Below are positions 24,127-34,465 of a stretch of 64,000 nucleotides of DNA, one piece after another (the stretch's first letter is position 1; the number at the start of each line of letters is the position of its first letter). The position numbers and the translations under genes were made by a program. This stretch comes from Galaxea fascicularis (lineage: Eukaryota; Cnidaria; Anthozoa; Scleractinia; Euphylliidae): the NCBI GenBank assembly GCA_948470475.1, contig OX419341.1:26029278-26093277 (forward strand), written 5' to 3'. The notes beneath the pieces are model-generated. The model made no database searches and was not told where the DNA came from. It saw nothing but the letters and a program-made list of their open reading frames with translations.

Positions 24127-26386
24127 TTACTCCTCAGTGGCCTCCTGTTCACGCATCTGTAAGGAAAAAGGTCATTCCTTTAACTTGTGTGAGTGGTATT
24201 TACTCAAGTAAGAGCCACGCAGTAAATTTAACTACTGGCTTATATTTCTGGACCTTTGTGCCCAGTATTGAGGAAGTGAGGAGGGGGGGGGGATATATTG
24301 AGCCATTGTCATCGACCATAATTGTAGTTATGGAGAGTGTGATTGAAAACACTTATGAGTTGACAACACAGTAATTTTGTGTATCTGTAGTTCAGTTCCC
24401 TAGTGGGCAGAAAAAATGCCTCTGCATATTTTCCATGAATTTCTCCACCTATTTTGCTAATACCGGTAGTAGGGAATTTGCTGGTTGGGTGCTATTTCAT
24501 CTCCCTGATTCAGTTGACCTTCCAACACCAGCTGATTGTCAACCATGTTATCAGGATAAAGGAGGTGGGGGGCGGGGGGGAGGTTTGAAGATTGGGAGGC
24601 GTATTTGGCTCAGAAGTCATTGCTAAGTGCTCTTCCTGCTGTATAGTATGGTGATGGGGGAAAGAAGTTGAGAAATCTTTTGAGTGAGCATGGTGACTGG
24701 AAAAGGTAGGTGGCAAAGCCGGAAGCATTCTCAGAAAGAGAGCCTAGTATGAATTGTTGCGGACATGTCATTTATTTTTGGCAAACTACATGTACAGATA
24801 AGCCAATCCTTACAAAAGAAATCAACACAGCAAGGATTGTGAAAGTTCACTCAACATTGTGAGACACTTTTTGAAACATGGTTTAAATTGACCACATGCA
24901 GCTATGTTTTAATGGTGGCTTGATCAGGGAGGCCAAATGACTGTGAGCAAAATCAAAATCTTTTACATATACCTTAGCTATCTCATCAGGAGTCATTCTT
25001 ATTGAAAATGCTCCTTCCTTAGTTGCCTGTGATGGAAAACACATAATAGAAAATCAGTCCTGAATTTTTGTCAAGCTTCTTTACACAATTAAAAAAATTG
25101 TCTTCACAACTGCGAGGATCATCCTTCACTTGAGAAAATCATCAGTTTAGATATTAAATCATTAATATAAATACTAATCCTTAAACTATATACCTGGTAT
25201 GGAGGCTATGATATTAAATGGAGCTTTGGTCATGAAAAACAATAAGAAAATGCAAAAATACCCTCTGTATCAGAAACGATATTCTCAAGACAATTTTAAA
25301 CTTCGTTCATTTTGCCTTTCTCAGTTAAGATCTGGGCTAGAATCGATCGGACTGTAAGGAGCACAGTTCGGTTGTCTATTCTGGTGAGGAAAAGTAAGGC
25401 CGGATTCAGATGCCGTACTTTCCATGAGCCGACGCAAATTTCAAAAAACTACGCCTGTTGATTCAGACGCCGAACTTAATTCAGCATGCTTTATCTTGTT
25501 GTCAGTGAAACTGCTTAAAAAAAAAAAACATTTTCACTGATTAAGATTTATCCTTAAAGTTCGTTTCATGAAAAGTCCGGCGTCTGGATGAAAGCCGATC
25601 TTCAGCCGTGCTACAGTCGAAATTCCAGGCTAGCTTAGGTGGGAAGCGCGGCTGGGTCGTTCCAAATCAAAATAGCGGTTCTTGATTGAATCGGGCGAAG
25701 CCTGTGTACAAAGGGCGGTTGTAAATCAGGCCTAACTCGCCGCTTGAAATAAGAGGGATGGGGTGGGGGCGGGGCCCTCCCGAGATAATTTTATGTCAAC
25801 AAAGTGGCGGTAAATGACAGTTCAAGATCTACGAGTGCATTCGATCTCCGAGTGCACTCGATTAGTTTTTCGCATTTTAGAAATAAGACCACATTAGTGA
25901 GAGCCTGTTTCGACTAAAAGCACGTCAGGACAGTGCGATATTATGCGTTAGCTTGAGACAAAAACAAACGCGTGCATTTCTACACGTCTCAAACTCGCAT
26001 CACAAAAAAATCGCCAATTTCTTCTTTTCACGAAGTAAGAATTACAGAATATAATTTTCTTTTAAATCTAATGTCCTTCGCAGTGTGCAGGGCCAAAAAA
26101 ATCGCCTTTCTGACAGAGTTCTCATCCTGTCTGAGAAACAACGCCAGACAAAAACAACAAGGTATTTGGAGCAAATGTTTTCCCTTACCCATACAATGGA
26201 GGTCGACAGAAGCCCCAGACCCAAGACTAAAGCGCTCAGTTCGTCTTTAGAGCTGGTTCTTTTTTGTTGCGTGTAGAAAATGTTTCGCTGAATGGCCGCC
26301 TGACGAGGAAGATGCCTTCCAAGAAACTGTCGTGAAGATGCGACTCCGAAAGGGCGAACAATCCTGCAGAACGTTTGGAGAGACAT
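24127..26386 (-). CDS. Unidentified 93-aa single-pass, probably mitochondrial protein
   Basis: Exons: 26386-26189, 25026-24973 and 24156-24127. All junctions are phase 0, with good donors (TATGG|GTAAGG, CTAAG|GTATAT) and pyrimidine-ended CACAG and TACAG acceptors. Residues 1-45 contain many Arg and no Asp or Glu (MSLQTFCRIVRPFG, RQFLGRHLPRQAAIQR), typical of a mitochondrial presequence. One hydrophobic segment follows (about 50-66), closing exon 1. The short charged tail reads FSIRMTPDEIAK then MREQEATEE. I do not recognise the family; size and layout suit a small accessory subunit of a respiratory complex or an assembly factor. It lies upstream of AIFM1 on the same strand, with 675 bp between its stop and the AIFM1 start. 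Confidence 0.7.
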
Positions 26387-27442
26387 GGCTAATGGCGTGT
26401 ATGAAGTCTGAAGCTTTCGAAGTATTATTGCCTTTGCAACGACGTGTGGCGAATAAAAGCACGATGTGCGACAATTCTAGTCAGATTCACACCGAAAACA
26501 ATGAGCTCAACAGCAAATATATCGCCACAAGTAAAATGCTTGCAATCACGAAATCGAAACAGGAAAAGTTGCAGGGCGGAGTCAAAACATTCCGCTTGAC
26601 AGCACACGTCACGCTAACATACAGCTTGTATTGTCAAAAAACGCAGATTTTAAACGTTTCTTGTTCAGAGGAAGAAAGTAGACTTTCCTTTACGAGAAAA
26701 AATTCATTCTTGAACAAGCAAATTTTTATTTTTTGCAACAATGTTTCAATTTTTTCAAACGGAAATCCCGTTTTCGTGACTTCCCTGTTTGCTTGTCGTG
26801 ACGTCAGCAGTGAAAATTAAGTCAAGTCACGCACGCTAAATCATGAGTCAGTTTTGTACTTCTTCTTCCTATTTTCTTCAGTGACGGCTGACTTTCAACC
26901 ATTTTTTTTAAATTCTATTTTCTTTCGGTAATAGAAAAACAAGGCTAATATATCAAGTAAAACAAGTTCTTAAAATGATAATAGTTACCAGAGTATGCAT
27001 GATGTTCTAATTTTCTGTTACATTGATTGTTCAACAGTCTTAAATTCATAAACAGAGAATTATAGGAGCCATAATTACCGTTTTGAGTATCAAGCTCTTC
27101 AAGGGCAAACCCTCAGAAAATTCAGTCACTAAACTGGCTAGCAAGCTATCCAGGGAATGCATACAATACCCTTCACATTGAAGACCAAGTCTATGTACAA
27201 TCTTATATCCAAAGAGGAGGCAGGGATAGCTTAATAGAGAATGATCATGGCAAACTGAGGAAAACACACAAGAAAAATTCATTTAATGACACTGAATGTT
27301 CTCATGACATCCAGTTACACAACTTAAAGGATGAGTTGTACAGTGCATCATCTAGCGCTGGTCAGATCTTTAATTTGTCATTGTGTTACACTTTATTGCA
27401 GTCTTTTAACCACCATCAAAGTACTGCTGTGAAAATCACCAC

Positions 27443-27981
27443 CTATTCAATATCAGTCTCCTTGTCAAACTTCCATTGATGATAAATCTGAAAAGAAAAC
27501 AAAAAACAAGAAACGGTAAACAAACAACTAACCACAGAGAAAGTACTCTCAGTATTCTCAATGACTTTACATTTCAACTGCAAACATTTCCAATCTTCAT
27601 TCCCATCCCGACTATCTGCCCCTGGCTCTCCGAGGATGAATAGAACTTTGAACAGCTGTTACTGTGCAATTTTCAGCTGTAAAATTGAAGTACATGGCCA
27701 AAGCCTAATCTACTGATCAAAGTGCTTTTACAGCCGTAACACTTACCAGTACCTGTGAGGTGTTATAGGTGTTAAAATTGGGTTACTTTCCTTAAATGTT
27801 TCAAAACAAGAGTATTTATTTATAAACATTTATGAAATACAAGAAAAGATGTTTCAAAATATTTTCTCAACTGGGCATTCTGCTTATGTATCCATTTCTG
27901 AGATAGGCACTTAGTCTTCACTGAAAAAGTTCTAAGTATTTTTCAGAATAAATTAGCAATTATACCCTTTCTTACTTACAT

Positions 27982-28017
<36 letters not shown>

Positions 28018-29026
28018 GCCAAGCTGGCAGGGACACCGCAACAGCGAGAGCCAATTACTGTGGACCCGAGACACAGGTCAGCACCAGGGGTGATCACAGC
28101 CAGGGTTTGTTACGTCCCTAGTGGTTCTTTAACATCCCACAGAATTAATTGTAGAGAGTGGTGAGACGGGACCTCCGGTTTATCGTCCTTATCCGAGAAG
28201 ACTAGAAAGTCTAACCATTTGCATTTCCTTGTTTTCAACCATGCAGGAGCTAAGGATAAAGATATCAGACCTAACATTTCGATGATAAATTTCATCCATC
28301 TTCATATATACAATGGATGATGCAAACCTTGTGTTTTGATTGCTTTAGAAGAGTGCACCCTGACAACGTTCAATATATTTAGGACATCAAAATGGGGTAA
28401 GAACATCATACATGCTACAAGGTGTGTACTTCTGTGTCCTTACCACATTTTGGCATCATCCATGCATGCATAATCACTGCACACACACTGACAAATAGAA
28501 ACTATTGTTAAATATCATATCTCTCAGTTAGTACGTGCACTGTGATTGGTCAATTCAGCAGGCCATATTCTACTATACCACCCACTAAATTTGAAAGTTT
28601 CCTTTTTCACTTGCCTGATTAACCTCAGAGATATAATAAATATCTTACTAACCTCGTTTTCTCGGTCCGTACTGTAAGTTACAGATCCTTGTTTTTCCCA
28701 TTGATTTATGGCCTGCACAGCTCGCACTTGGGTCATAAGTGAATGGGAAAAAACTCTATCTGTAACTTAAAGTACAGACCTCAAACTGTGTTAGGAAGAG
28801 GTAATATATAATGCACAAAAGCCTGTAGAGAGTTACTCTTCCTTTCATTAAATCATAACACAACTGGAATACTCACTGTAGAGATCATAATACCAGTCGC
28901 AGTTGCAATTCCAATAAAAATGAGATTTTTTGAGTAGTTTGGTCCTTGTCCCTGTGTCCAAGAACTTTTTCCTCTTACAACAGTGATAACAGGTGTCTGT
29001 ATTCTTTTGAGAAGTGCCTGGTACAT
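27443..29026 (-). CDS. Unidentified 64-aa single-pass, probably mitochondrial protein
   Basis: Exons: 29026-28877 and 27487-27443, joined in phase 0 between TCTACA|GTGAGT and TTTTCAG|ATTTAT. The basic N-terminus (MYQALLKRIQTPVITVVRGK) looks like a mitochondrial presequence, followed by a Gly/Asn/Ser linker, one transmembrane segment (KNLIFIGIATATGIMIST) and a short charged tail, IYHQWKFDKETDIE. The layout, tiny size and small final exon resemble NDUFC1- or COX7-type single-helix subunits, but I cannot assign it. ATG 29026 is the only in-frame Met before the helix. Three repeats sit in or near its intron. Confidence 0.68.
27981..28012. repeat. (TTTA)n microsatellite
   Basis: About eight uninterrupted tetranucleotide units in the intron of the 64-aa gene. 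It abuts the dispersed repeat at 28013-28270. Confidence 0.92.
28013..28270. repeat. Dispersed repeat next to (TTTA)n
   Basis: GC-richer block with GGACACCGCAACAGCGAGAG, then GGTTTATCGTCCTTATCCG and GAAGACTAGAAAGTCTAACC. It matches a repeat I associate with coral genomes. No coding capacity; the right boundary is approximate. Confidence 0.5.
28605..28798 (-). mobile_element. Palindromic element, copy 2 of the 12091 family
   Basis: CTTACTAACCTCG...CCGTACTGTAAGTTACAG pairs with CTGTAACTTAAAGTACAG...GTTAGGAAG. The flanking GATTAACCTCAGAGATAT is the reverse of the extension beside the 12091-12290 copy. It lies in the intron of the 64-aa gene. Confidence 0.75.
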
Positions 29027-29396
29027 CTTCGTATGCACCCTTGTTGATATCAGAATTCAGAGGTCTCTCTTAATTCCTCTGAAGACTCTGAAGGACAGTG
29101 GAATTATGTCATCTGCTATTAATATAACTGAAATAACAATGAGATACATCTTGAATACTTCTGAAATAATACACTATATTGAAACATGATTATACATTAA
29201 ACATTCTGATTAATTTCATGGTGGTACAGGGGTTATGTGTGACATGTGATTAGAGAGAAAAAAAGCTCATGACATACGAAAAGAGTTCAATAACCGTGAT
29301 CCTTTGATTTCGTTTTTTTCTTACATTGGAATCAGGGATGTGATGTGAAGTTAACAATGATGAAGGTAACTTTTTTTGGTTGCAGACCCAGGGGAA

Positions 29397-29632
29397 TTGG
29401 CCATTCCGAAATTCAAAGGGGAACTGGGGCGAGTTTCAAATTTTGAAGTAATCGATAAATTGACACCATCACATGAAAGATGACATTGAGTTTAGTCGTT
29501 TGACCAAGTTTGATTCTTTTACGTTGAACAGAGATCAAGTTATAGACCTTGAAACATAGCTCAAAATCCTTACAAACGTCTCTAATTTTGTGACAGCGTC
29601 CCCAGTTCCGTTTTGAATTTCGGAATGGCCAA
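29397..29632 (-). mobile_element. MITE with TTGGCCATTCCGAAATTC termini, copy 1
   Basis: 236 bp bounded by TTGGCCATTCCGAAATTC and its reverse complement. The interior includes GATAAATTGACACCATC and TTTGACCAAGTTTGATTC. The whole element recurs inverted at 49961-50199. Confidence 0.88.
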
Positions 29633-29864
29633 TTTGACATTTCATGGAAGCCAGAGTCAAATTCCTCACCCCAGGTACCTACTCAATGCCAATTTCCCAC
29701 CCCTGTGGTAACTTTTTCTATCATGAATTCCAGACCCTGGGGCAAATCCCCGACCCTGGGGCAACACGTAAATGTCAAAATCCCTAATGAGGGGAAAGCC
29801 CTCTCGGCTCAGTCAATTTCCTGTGGATAGCCCCCACCCCCTACCTTGGGGCTTAACATTGATA

Positions 29865-30035
29865 GGTATATAACTATTTAATGATGGTTATCAATGGTGA
29901 TTAATAGCAATTTGAGGGCTTATGTGTGTGATTATCGATTGGTCATCGATTGACCGATAGCAATCGATAACAACTAACTAATTGTCATCGATTGATGGAT
30001 TGGATTTCCGATTATCGATTGTCGTCGATTTGTCA
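29865..30035. repeat. Degenerate ATCGATT cluster 1
   Basis: Many imperfect copies of ATCGATT/AATCGAT occur in both orientations (GATTATCGATTGGTCATCG and GATTATCGATTGTCGTCGA among them). A similar cluster is at 48530-48880. No coding capacity. Confidence 0.7.
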
Positions 30036-30340
30036 CGGCGGGACATCGCAGACATATCATTGGGTTCCAACTAGTTCCAACAAGCAGTCATTTAACAGTA
30101 CAGCGTCAGGACGCAAAATCGTGACACAAGAAGACGCCAAACGTTCAGTCAAAATGCTTTATATCAAGCAATTTTCGTCCGAAGATAAAATCTGGGGAAG
30201 GTTTCAACTTGCCCACTTACCCTATGCATTTGCACGAAATCGTCAAGAACTGTCCGCCATTTTTCCTCCCCATGCTTCCCGGTCCCGTCCCCGGTAACAT
30301 GGGATCATGTGATCAAACCCGACCAACAGCTCCTGCCAAC

Positions 30341-31130
30341 GGCATGTACTAAAACCAGGAACACCGGAACACCGGAACACCGGAACACTCCGGAACACCG
30401 GAACGCCCCGGAACACCCTGGAACAGCCCAGAACAGCCCGGAACAGCCGAAAAATCCCGAAACACCGGATTTGACGGTGTTGTTTTGTTTTCCCATTACA
30501 GACCACGGTAAAAAATTAAAATGTCAATGTATTTTGTTTACCCATGCATAACGAAAGAGCCTAGAGCTCGTCATAAAGTGTACGTGTATGAGATCGAATT
30601 AGAATTTAGAAGTGTTGGTTTTTGTGGAGGGAGGAAAAGCGGAGAAACCGGAGAAAAACAAACAAACTCTACCTTGATATGACGGTGGGTCAGGGGAGCG
30701 AACCTGGGTCACATTGGTGGGAGACGAGTGCCATTCCACCATTCCAGCTCCCCCTATGTGATCATAGTCTTGAGAAACTTTCAATTAGTCGCGTGAATAT
30801 GAATATATTTTTTTCCTGAGAATATCACGCGGTCTGTGATAAGTAATTTATTAACTTATTTTTTCCTTTTATTTCTTATTTCTTCGTTCTTTCTTTCTGT
30901 CTTTTTTCACTTTTTTTATATTTTTAGAGTATGCTTCTAAGCTCTTTCGTGTTACATGGGGATATGGGTAAACAAAATACATTGACATTTTAATTTTTTA
31001 CCGTGGTCTGTAATGGGAAAACAAAGTCAAATTCGGTGTTTCGGGATTTTTCGGCTGTTCCGGTGTTCCGGGGTGTTCCGGTGTTCCGGAGTGTTCCGGT
31101 GTTCCGGTGTTCCTGGTTTTAGTACATGCC
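30341..31130. mobile_element. Long foldback element with minisatellite arms and 9-bp target duplication
   Basis: The left end GGCATGTACTAAAACCAGG pairs with CCTGGTTTTAGTACATGCC at the right. Each arm carries a CCGGAACA-type minisatellite of 7-8 bp units, then a unique arm portion (ACCACGGTAAAAAATTAAAA and its complement) ending with GCTCTTTCGT-type sequence. CCTGCCAAC flanks both ends (30332-30340 and 31131-31139). A SINE is nested between the arms. Long arms containing minisatellites plus a 9-bp duplication suit Rehavkus/Mutator-like foldbacks (inference). Confidence 0.88.
30597..30756 (-). repeat. SINE nested inside the foldback
   Basis: On the minus strand it starts GGGGAGCTGGAATGGTGGAA with B box AGGTTCGCTCCCC and continues CTCCGGTTTCTCCGCTTTTC. 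It splits the two arms of the foldback, so it inserted after the foldback or is part of its cargo. Confidence 0.7.
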
Positions 31131-31157
31131 CCTGCCAACAGCTGATCTTGCGATTTT

Positions 31158-31431
31158 CATTCTCGTCCCCAGAGCTCACGATCCTTCTGGCCTGCGGCAG
31201 AAATCGTGAGCTCTGGTGAAGCTCTGGTCAGTTCCGAAATATGCGCAGTCGCAGTGAAGGTGCATTTTTGTAGCCGTTGGCAGCCACTATTGTTTCAAAC
31301 TTCTGAGTTTGCGCAGAAGAGCCGGAAGTCCGTGACTCACGGACTTCGTGGTTTGGAACCAGTCAAAGCGAGCAAAAGCTCTCGATCTCTGCCGCAGGCC
31401 AGAAGGATCGTGAGCTCTGGGGACGAGAATG
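31158..31431. mobile_element. MITE with CATTCTCGTCCCCAGAGC termini and 9-bp duplication
   Basis: About 50 bp of inverted terminal repeat (CATTCTCGTCCCC inward through CTTCTGGCCTGCGGCAGA). TGCGATTTT flanks both ends (31149-31157 and 31432-31440). The interior contains a smaller hairpin with GTCCGTGACTCACGGAC. It starts 27 bp after the foldback at 30341-31130. Confidence 0.88.
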
Positions 31432-31496
31432 TGCGATTTTTAGCTTATTCATGCGCGCGCACGCAAGCAATGAATGAGTATCATGAGGGACCAAAT

Positions 31497-31590
31497 GTCG
31501 ACGGAAGTTTGTGGTCGAAAGTTTGTGGACAAAAGTTTGTGGACGGAAGTATGTGGACGGAAGTTTGTGGACAGAAATTGTGGACCGTAG
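31497..31590. repeat. Minisatellite, about 15-bp GGAAGTTTGTGGAC units
   Basis: Five to six consecutive variants of GACGGAAGTTTGTGG. A separate GGGTATCGTGT repeat of about four units follows at 31698-31737. Confidence 0.85.
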
Positions 31591-32839
31591 GCGGAAGTGA
31601 AAGTGTCCTCACCACCCCTCCCCGCTTCGGCTTAATAAAAGCTCAAATAAACTTCGATTTCGCTGCAACAAGCAAGTGCAAAGAATAAAAAAATGTCTGT
31701 ATCGTGTGGGTATCGTGTGGGTATCCCGTGTGGGTATCGCGGCGCCACTTAGCAAAGAAGGTGTCACGAAATTATTTAGTAGTTGTTTGCGTTTAGTTTA
31801 AGTTTTTGTTTTAGTGTGTTGTTTGGATTTTTGTCGTTCATTGTTACGTAACTTTGTTACGTAACTCATGTAACATTTAACTATTTAATATTTAAACATT
31901 CTTAGTGTATTGTGTAGTTTAGATGTATGTTTCAGGAATTATGTAAATTTGTACAATTCAGCGTGTAACAGGTGTTCTTTCCAGTCACTTTCTTTATAGC
32001 GTTTGTTTTAAGTGTTAATTGTAGAAAAAATTACCATAAATATATAAATGTAAGTTGTACAGTTGTAGTGGGTGGTTGTGTGTAGCAGTTTTGTCGGTAG
32101 AGGGAGTAAAGCAAGAAAAAGAGAGACAAGGTGAAGGGCCTGTGGCCAGAAAGAGAAAAGTTTTATTCACTATCAAGAGCCATTGGTAGGCGCCAGCCAA
32201 GAAATAACTTGCAATTGACGAAACACATTTGTCAGTGGTGGCGTAAGGATTGAGAAGAGTAACGTGCTGTGTGGCAATTGGGATCGTCCAAAGACCTTGT
32301 GCTAAGAAGAAAACGTCAGCTGTAAAAAAAAAGAAAAGGACGTAAAAGACGCGGGACAAGGTTGGAATCAAAGAGGAAGAAGAGGTTTGTGGTATTGGTG
32401 TGGTGTGGTGTGGTGTTGGTTAGGAGGAGACGCGGATAGTGAAACTGAACTGTGAACTGTTGTATATAATTTGTTATTATTGTATAGGTTTAAAATTACT
32501 TAAAGTTTAGGTTAGGAATCGCAATAGTTTAGTAATTAATTGTATTAATTGTTATAGAATATTTAGAATTAGTTTACTTAAGTGTTAATGCTGTTAATAT
32601 CGAGTGTTTTTTTTTTATATATACTTTAATAAACATTAGTTATTGTAATTCATGGTGGTGTGTTGCGGGATTGTGGGAAGGGGTGCGTGTATTCAGTCAT
32701 TGTTAGTTTCGGTGTTATTAGTCTTTGTTTTGCCATTTCTATCGTCAAGGGAATTTTCGGGGCTTACGCCACAGAAGGGGAGACATTTTGAACTTCAATG
32801 ATATGTATACAAACCTGTATAGATATAACCTGTATACAA

Positions 32840-32935
32840 ATACCGGTCAACTCGCCTACGTGCAAACTCGCCTACGCCTAACTGGTGAACTCGCCTACGT
32901 AGGCGAAATTGATCACCATCATAGGCGAGTTCGTT
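32840..32935. repeat. Tandem/inverted ACTCGCCTACG repeats
   Basis: At least three direct copies of ACTCGCCTACG and one or two inverted copies (CGTAGGCGA, ATAGGCGAGT) lie within 100 bp. They adjoin the tRNA-headed SINE. Confidence 0.75.
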
Positions 32936-32955
32936 TTTCCTCATAGTTGTGTAAA

Positions 32956-33061
32956 ATGTTAGTGAATGATGCATATGAAAGAAATCATATGTGAACTGAA
33001 AAAAATTCAGGACTTCAACGGGGCTTGAACCCGTGACCTCGCGATTCCGGTGCGATGCTCT

Positions 33062-33095
<34 letters not shown>

Positions 33096-33176
33096 TAGGT
33101 CAATTTTGGGTTCATATGTCTCCGTGAAAGATATGTTAGTGAATAATGCATATGAAAGAAATCATATGTGAACTGC
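32956..33176 (-). repeat. tRNA-derived SINE (cloverleaf at 33081-33011)
   Basis: A 71-nt cloverleaf can be folded on the minus strand: acceptor GGCTTCA/TGAAGTC, D-arm GCTCAGTTGGTAGAGC, T-arm ACGGGTTCAAGCCCCGT. The anticodon loop is CCGGAAT, so position 33 is C rather than U. The formal anticodon GGA (Ser) does not fit the short variable loop. About 43 bp starting GTTAGTGAA flank it directly on both sides (32956-32999 and 33131-33176). I therefore call it a SINE-type repeat and not a working tRNA gene. Confidence 0.75.
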
Positions 33177-33511
33177 GGTTATGAAATCAAATGAAGAATG
33201 ATCGTCGCAGTTGTGATCGCAATTATTGCAATTGCGTAAAGAAGCCTGAAAGCCTGTGTAAAATGTGTTGTAAAATGTGTTTGTTCTGCTCCCAATAGCA
33301 GAATGATTGCGATACCCAACACGAATAATAAGACCTAATAATGGTAAAGTGTTGTCGCCATGAGAAATGGAGTTCGTGACGTATTGTTTAAGCACGACTC
33401 AATCTCTTACTGGCATCCCTTTGCGCGGCGCCACTTAGCAAAGAAGGTGAGACATTTTGAACTTCAATAGGATATTGTTTGAAGACCTTAATGATATGTA
33501 TACAAACCTGT

Positions 33512-34228
33512 TAATGTCACTTGCGCGAGTTGACCGGTATTCATGGTGTGATAAATAAATTTTAACATCAAGTCAGAATTTCGCAACCTCTGGATTGAGA
33601 AACCGCAATGTTTGCGCCTCTAGCCTGGAGGGGTACTCCACTGTAAATTTGTTTTTGTTACACGCGCTACCAGCCATCGAGGCAGCCATATTGGAAAGAG
33701 TAAGCTTCGTTGCTTTCGTATCAGTAAGTACGTGAATCATCGCGTTATTATTGTGGTTTTTCTTTGGAGCTCTTCAATATACGACCCACACATCAATAAT
33801 AGCCGCCAAGATAGTCTCACTAAAACATTTTTTGAGCTTCAGTTTCGATCCAGACTTGAGGCTCGCTCGTACAGAACTGCTTTACAATATCCTGAAAACA
33901 ACTGCTGTACTATTTGCAATAAAAACCACGAAACAATCTCTCATTAAAAGTTGCTTGAGATGGCCACTAGTCACATTGGATCAATCACAGGTCATGTCAT
34001 CAAGTTTATCAAGACGAAGCTGTCCTTCTTGGCCAGTAAGTTTGGCTTGCACACGTGGATAAATTAAACAAATCCCAAGATGAGCCCAGTAGCATGGAGG
34101 GAATGACAGCCTTCTGCAGAAGGCTTTACAGTTTGTCTGTCTTTTGTTTGTCGCTGCTTTTTATATATAAATATGCTTCAAATATGATTTCCAGTGTTTT
34201 TGTGTAGGCAATACTCAATGTGATTCTA
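33512..34228. other. No recognisable gene
   Basis: Mixed-composition sequence with two overlapping plus-strand open frames (33732-33947 and 33751-34062) that show no domain and lack good splice context. It may hold an unrecognised repeat. Confidence 0.35.
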
Positions 34229-34465
34229 AAGGTGAATTTCCACTGTCGCGTAATTTTCACGTGCGTACGGACGCTAACTTTAAATGGCTTTACGTACGTA
34301 AATAAAATAGAGACGATATATGAAAGCTCGCACGTAAACGTAAAAGTTGAGCAAGTTTACGCGCGAGCTGTCATATATCGTCTCTATTTTATTTACGTAC
34401 GTAAAGCCATTTAAAGTTTACATCCGTACGCACCTGAAAATTACGCGACAGTGGAAATCCACCTT
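34229..34465. mobile_element. Palindromic element with AAGGTGRATTTCCACTGTCGC termini
   Basis: 237 bp. AAGGTGAATTTCCACTGTCG pairs with CGACAGTGGAAATCCACCTT, and pairing extends inward through TTTACGTACGTAAATAAAAT and TAGAGACGATATATG to a short loop near 34345. Arms are nearly full length. Confidence 0.92.

Larger units (their letters stand above)
31738..33448. repeat. 1.7-kb segment bounded by 25-bp direct repeats
   Basis: An identical 25-bp sequence beginning GCGGCGCCACTTAGC is found at 31738-31762 and 33424-33448. A second shared block (GACATTTTGAACTTCAAT with ATGATATGTATACAAACCTG) occurs at 32782-32820 and 33453-33511. The stretch 31763-32640 is AT/GT-rich with no gene that I can support. 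Direct repeats at both ends suggest segmental duplication or a composite insertion. Confidence 0.6.

Noticed and set aside
26332..26820. 162-codon plus-strand open frame over exon 1 of the 93-aa gene
   Set aside because: No domain, unusual composition, and it is antisense to a spliced frame with clear splice sites and presequence.
30309..31219. Repetitive-peptide open frames (RNTPEHRN-like and CSGVFRCSGVF)
   Set aside because: They are translations of the minisatellite arms of the foldback element.
33011..33081. Functional tRNA-Ser(GGA) gene
   Set aside because: C33, anticodon-stem mismatch, short variable arm and flanking direct repeats indicate a SINE-type copy.
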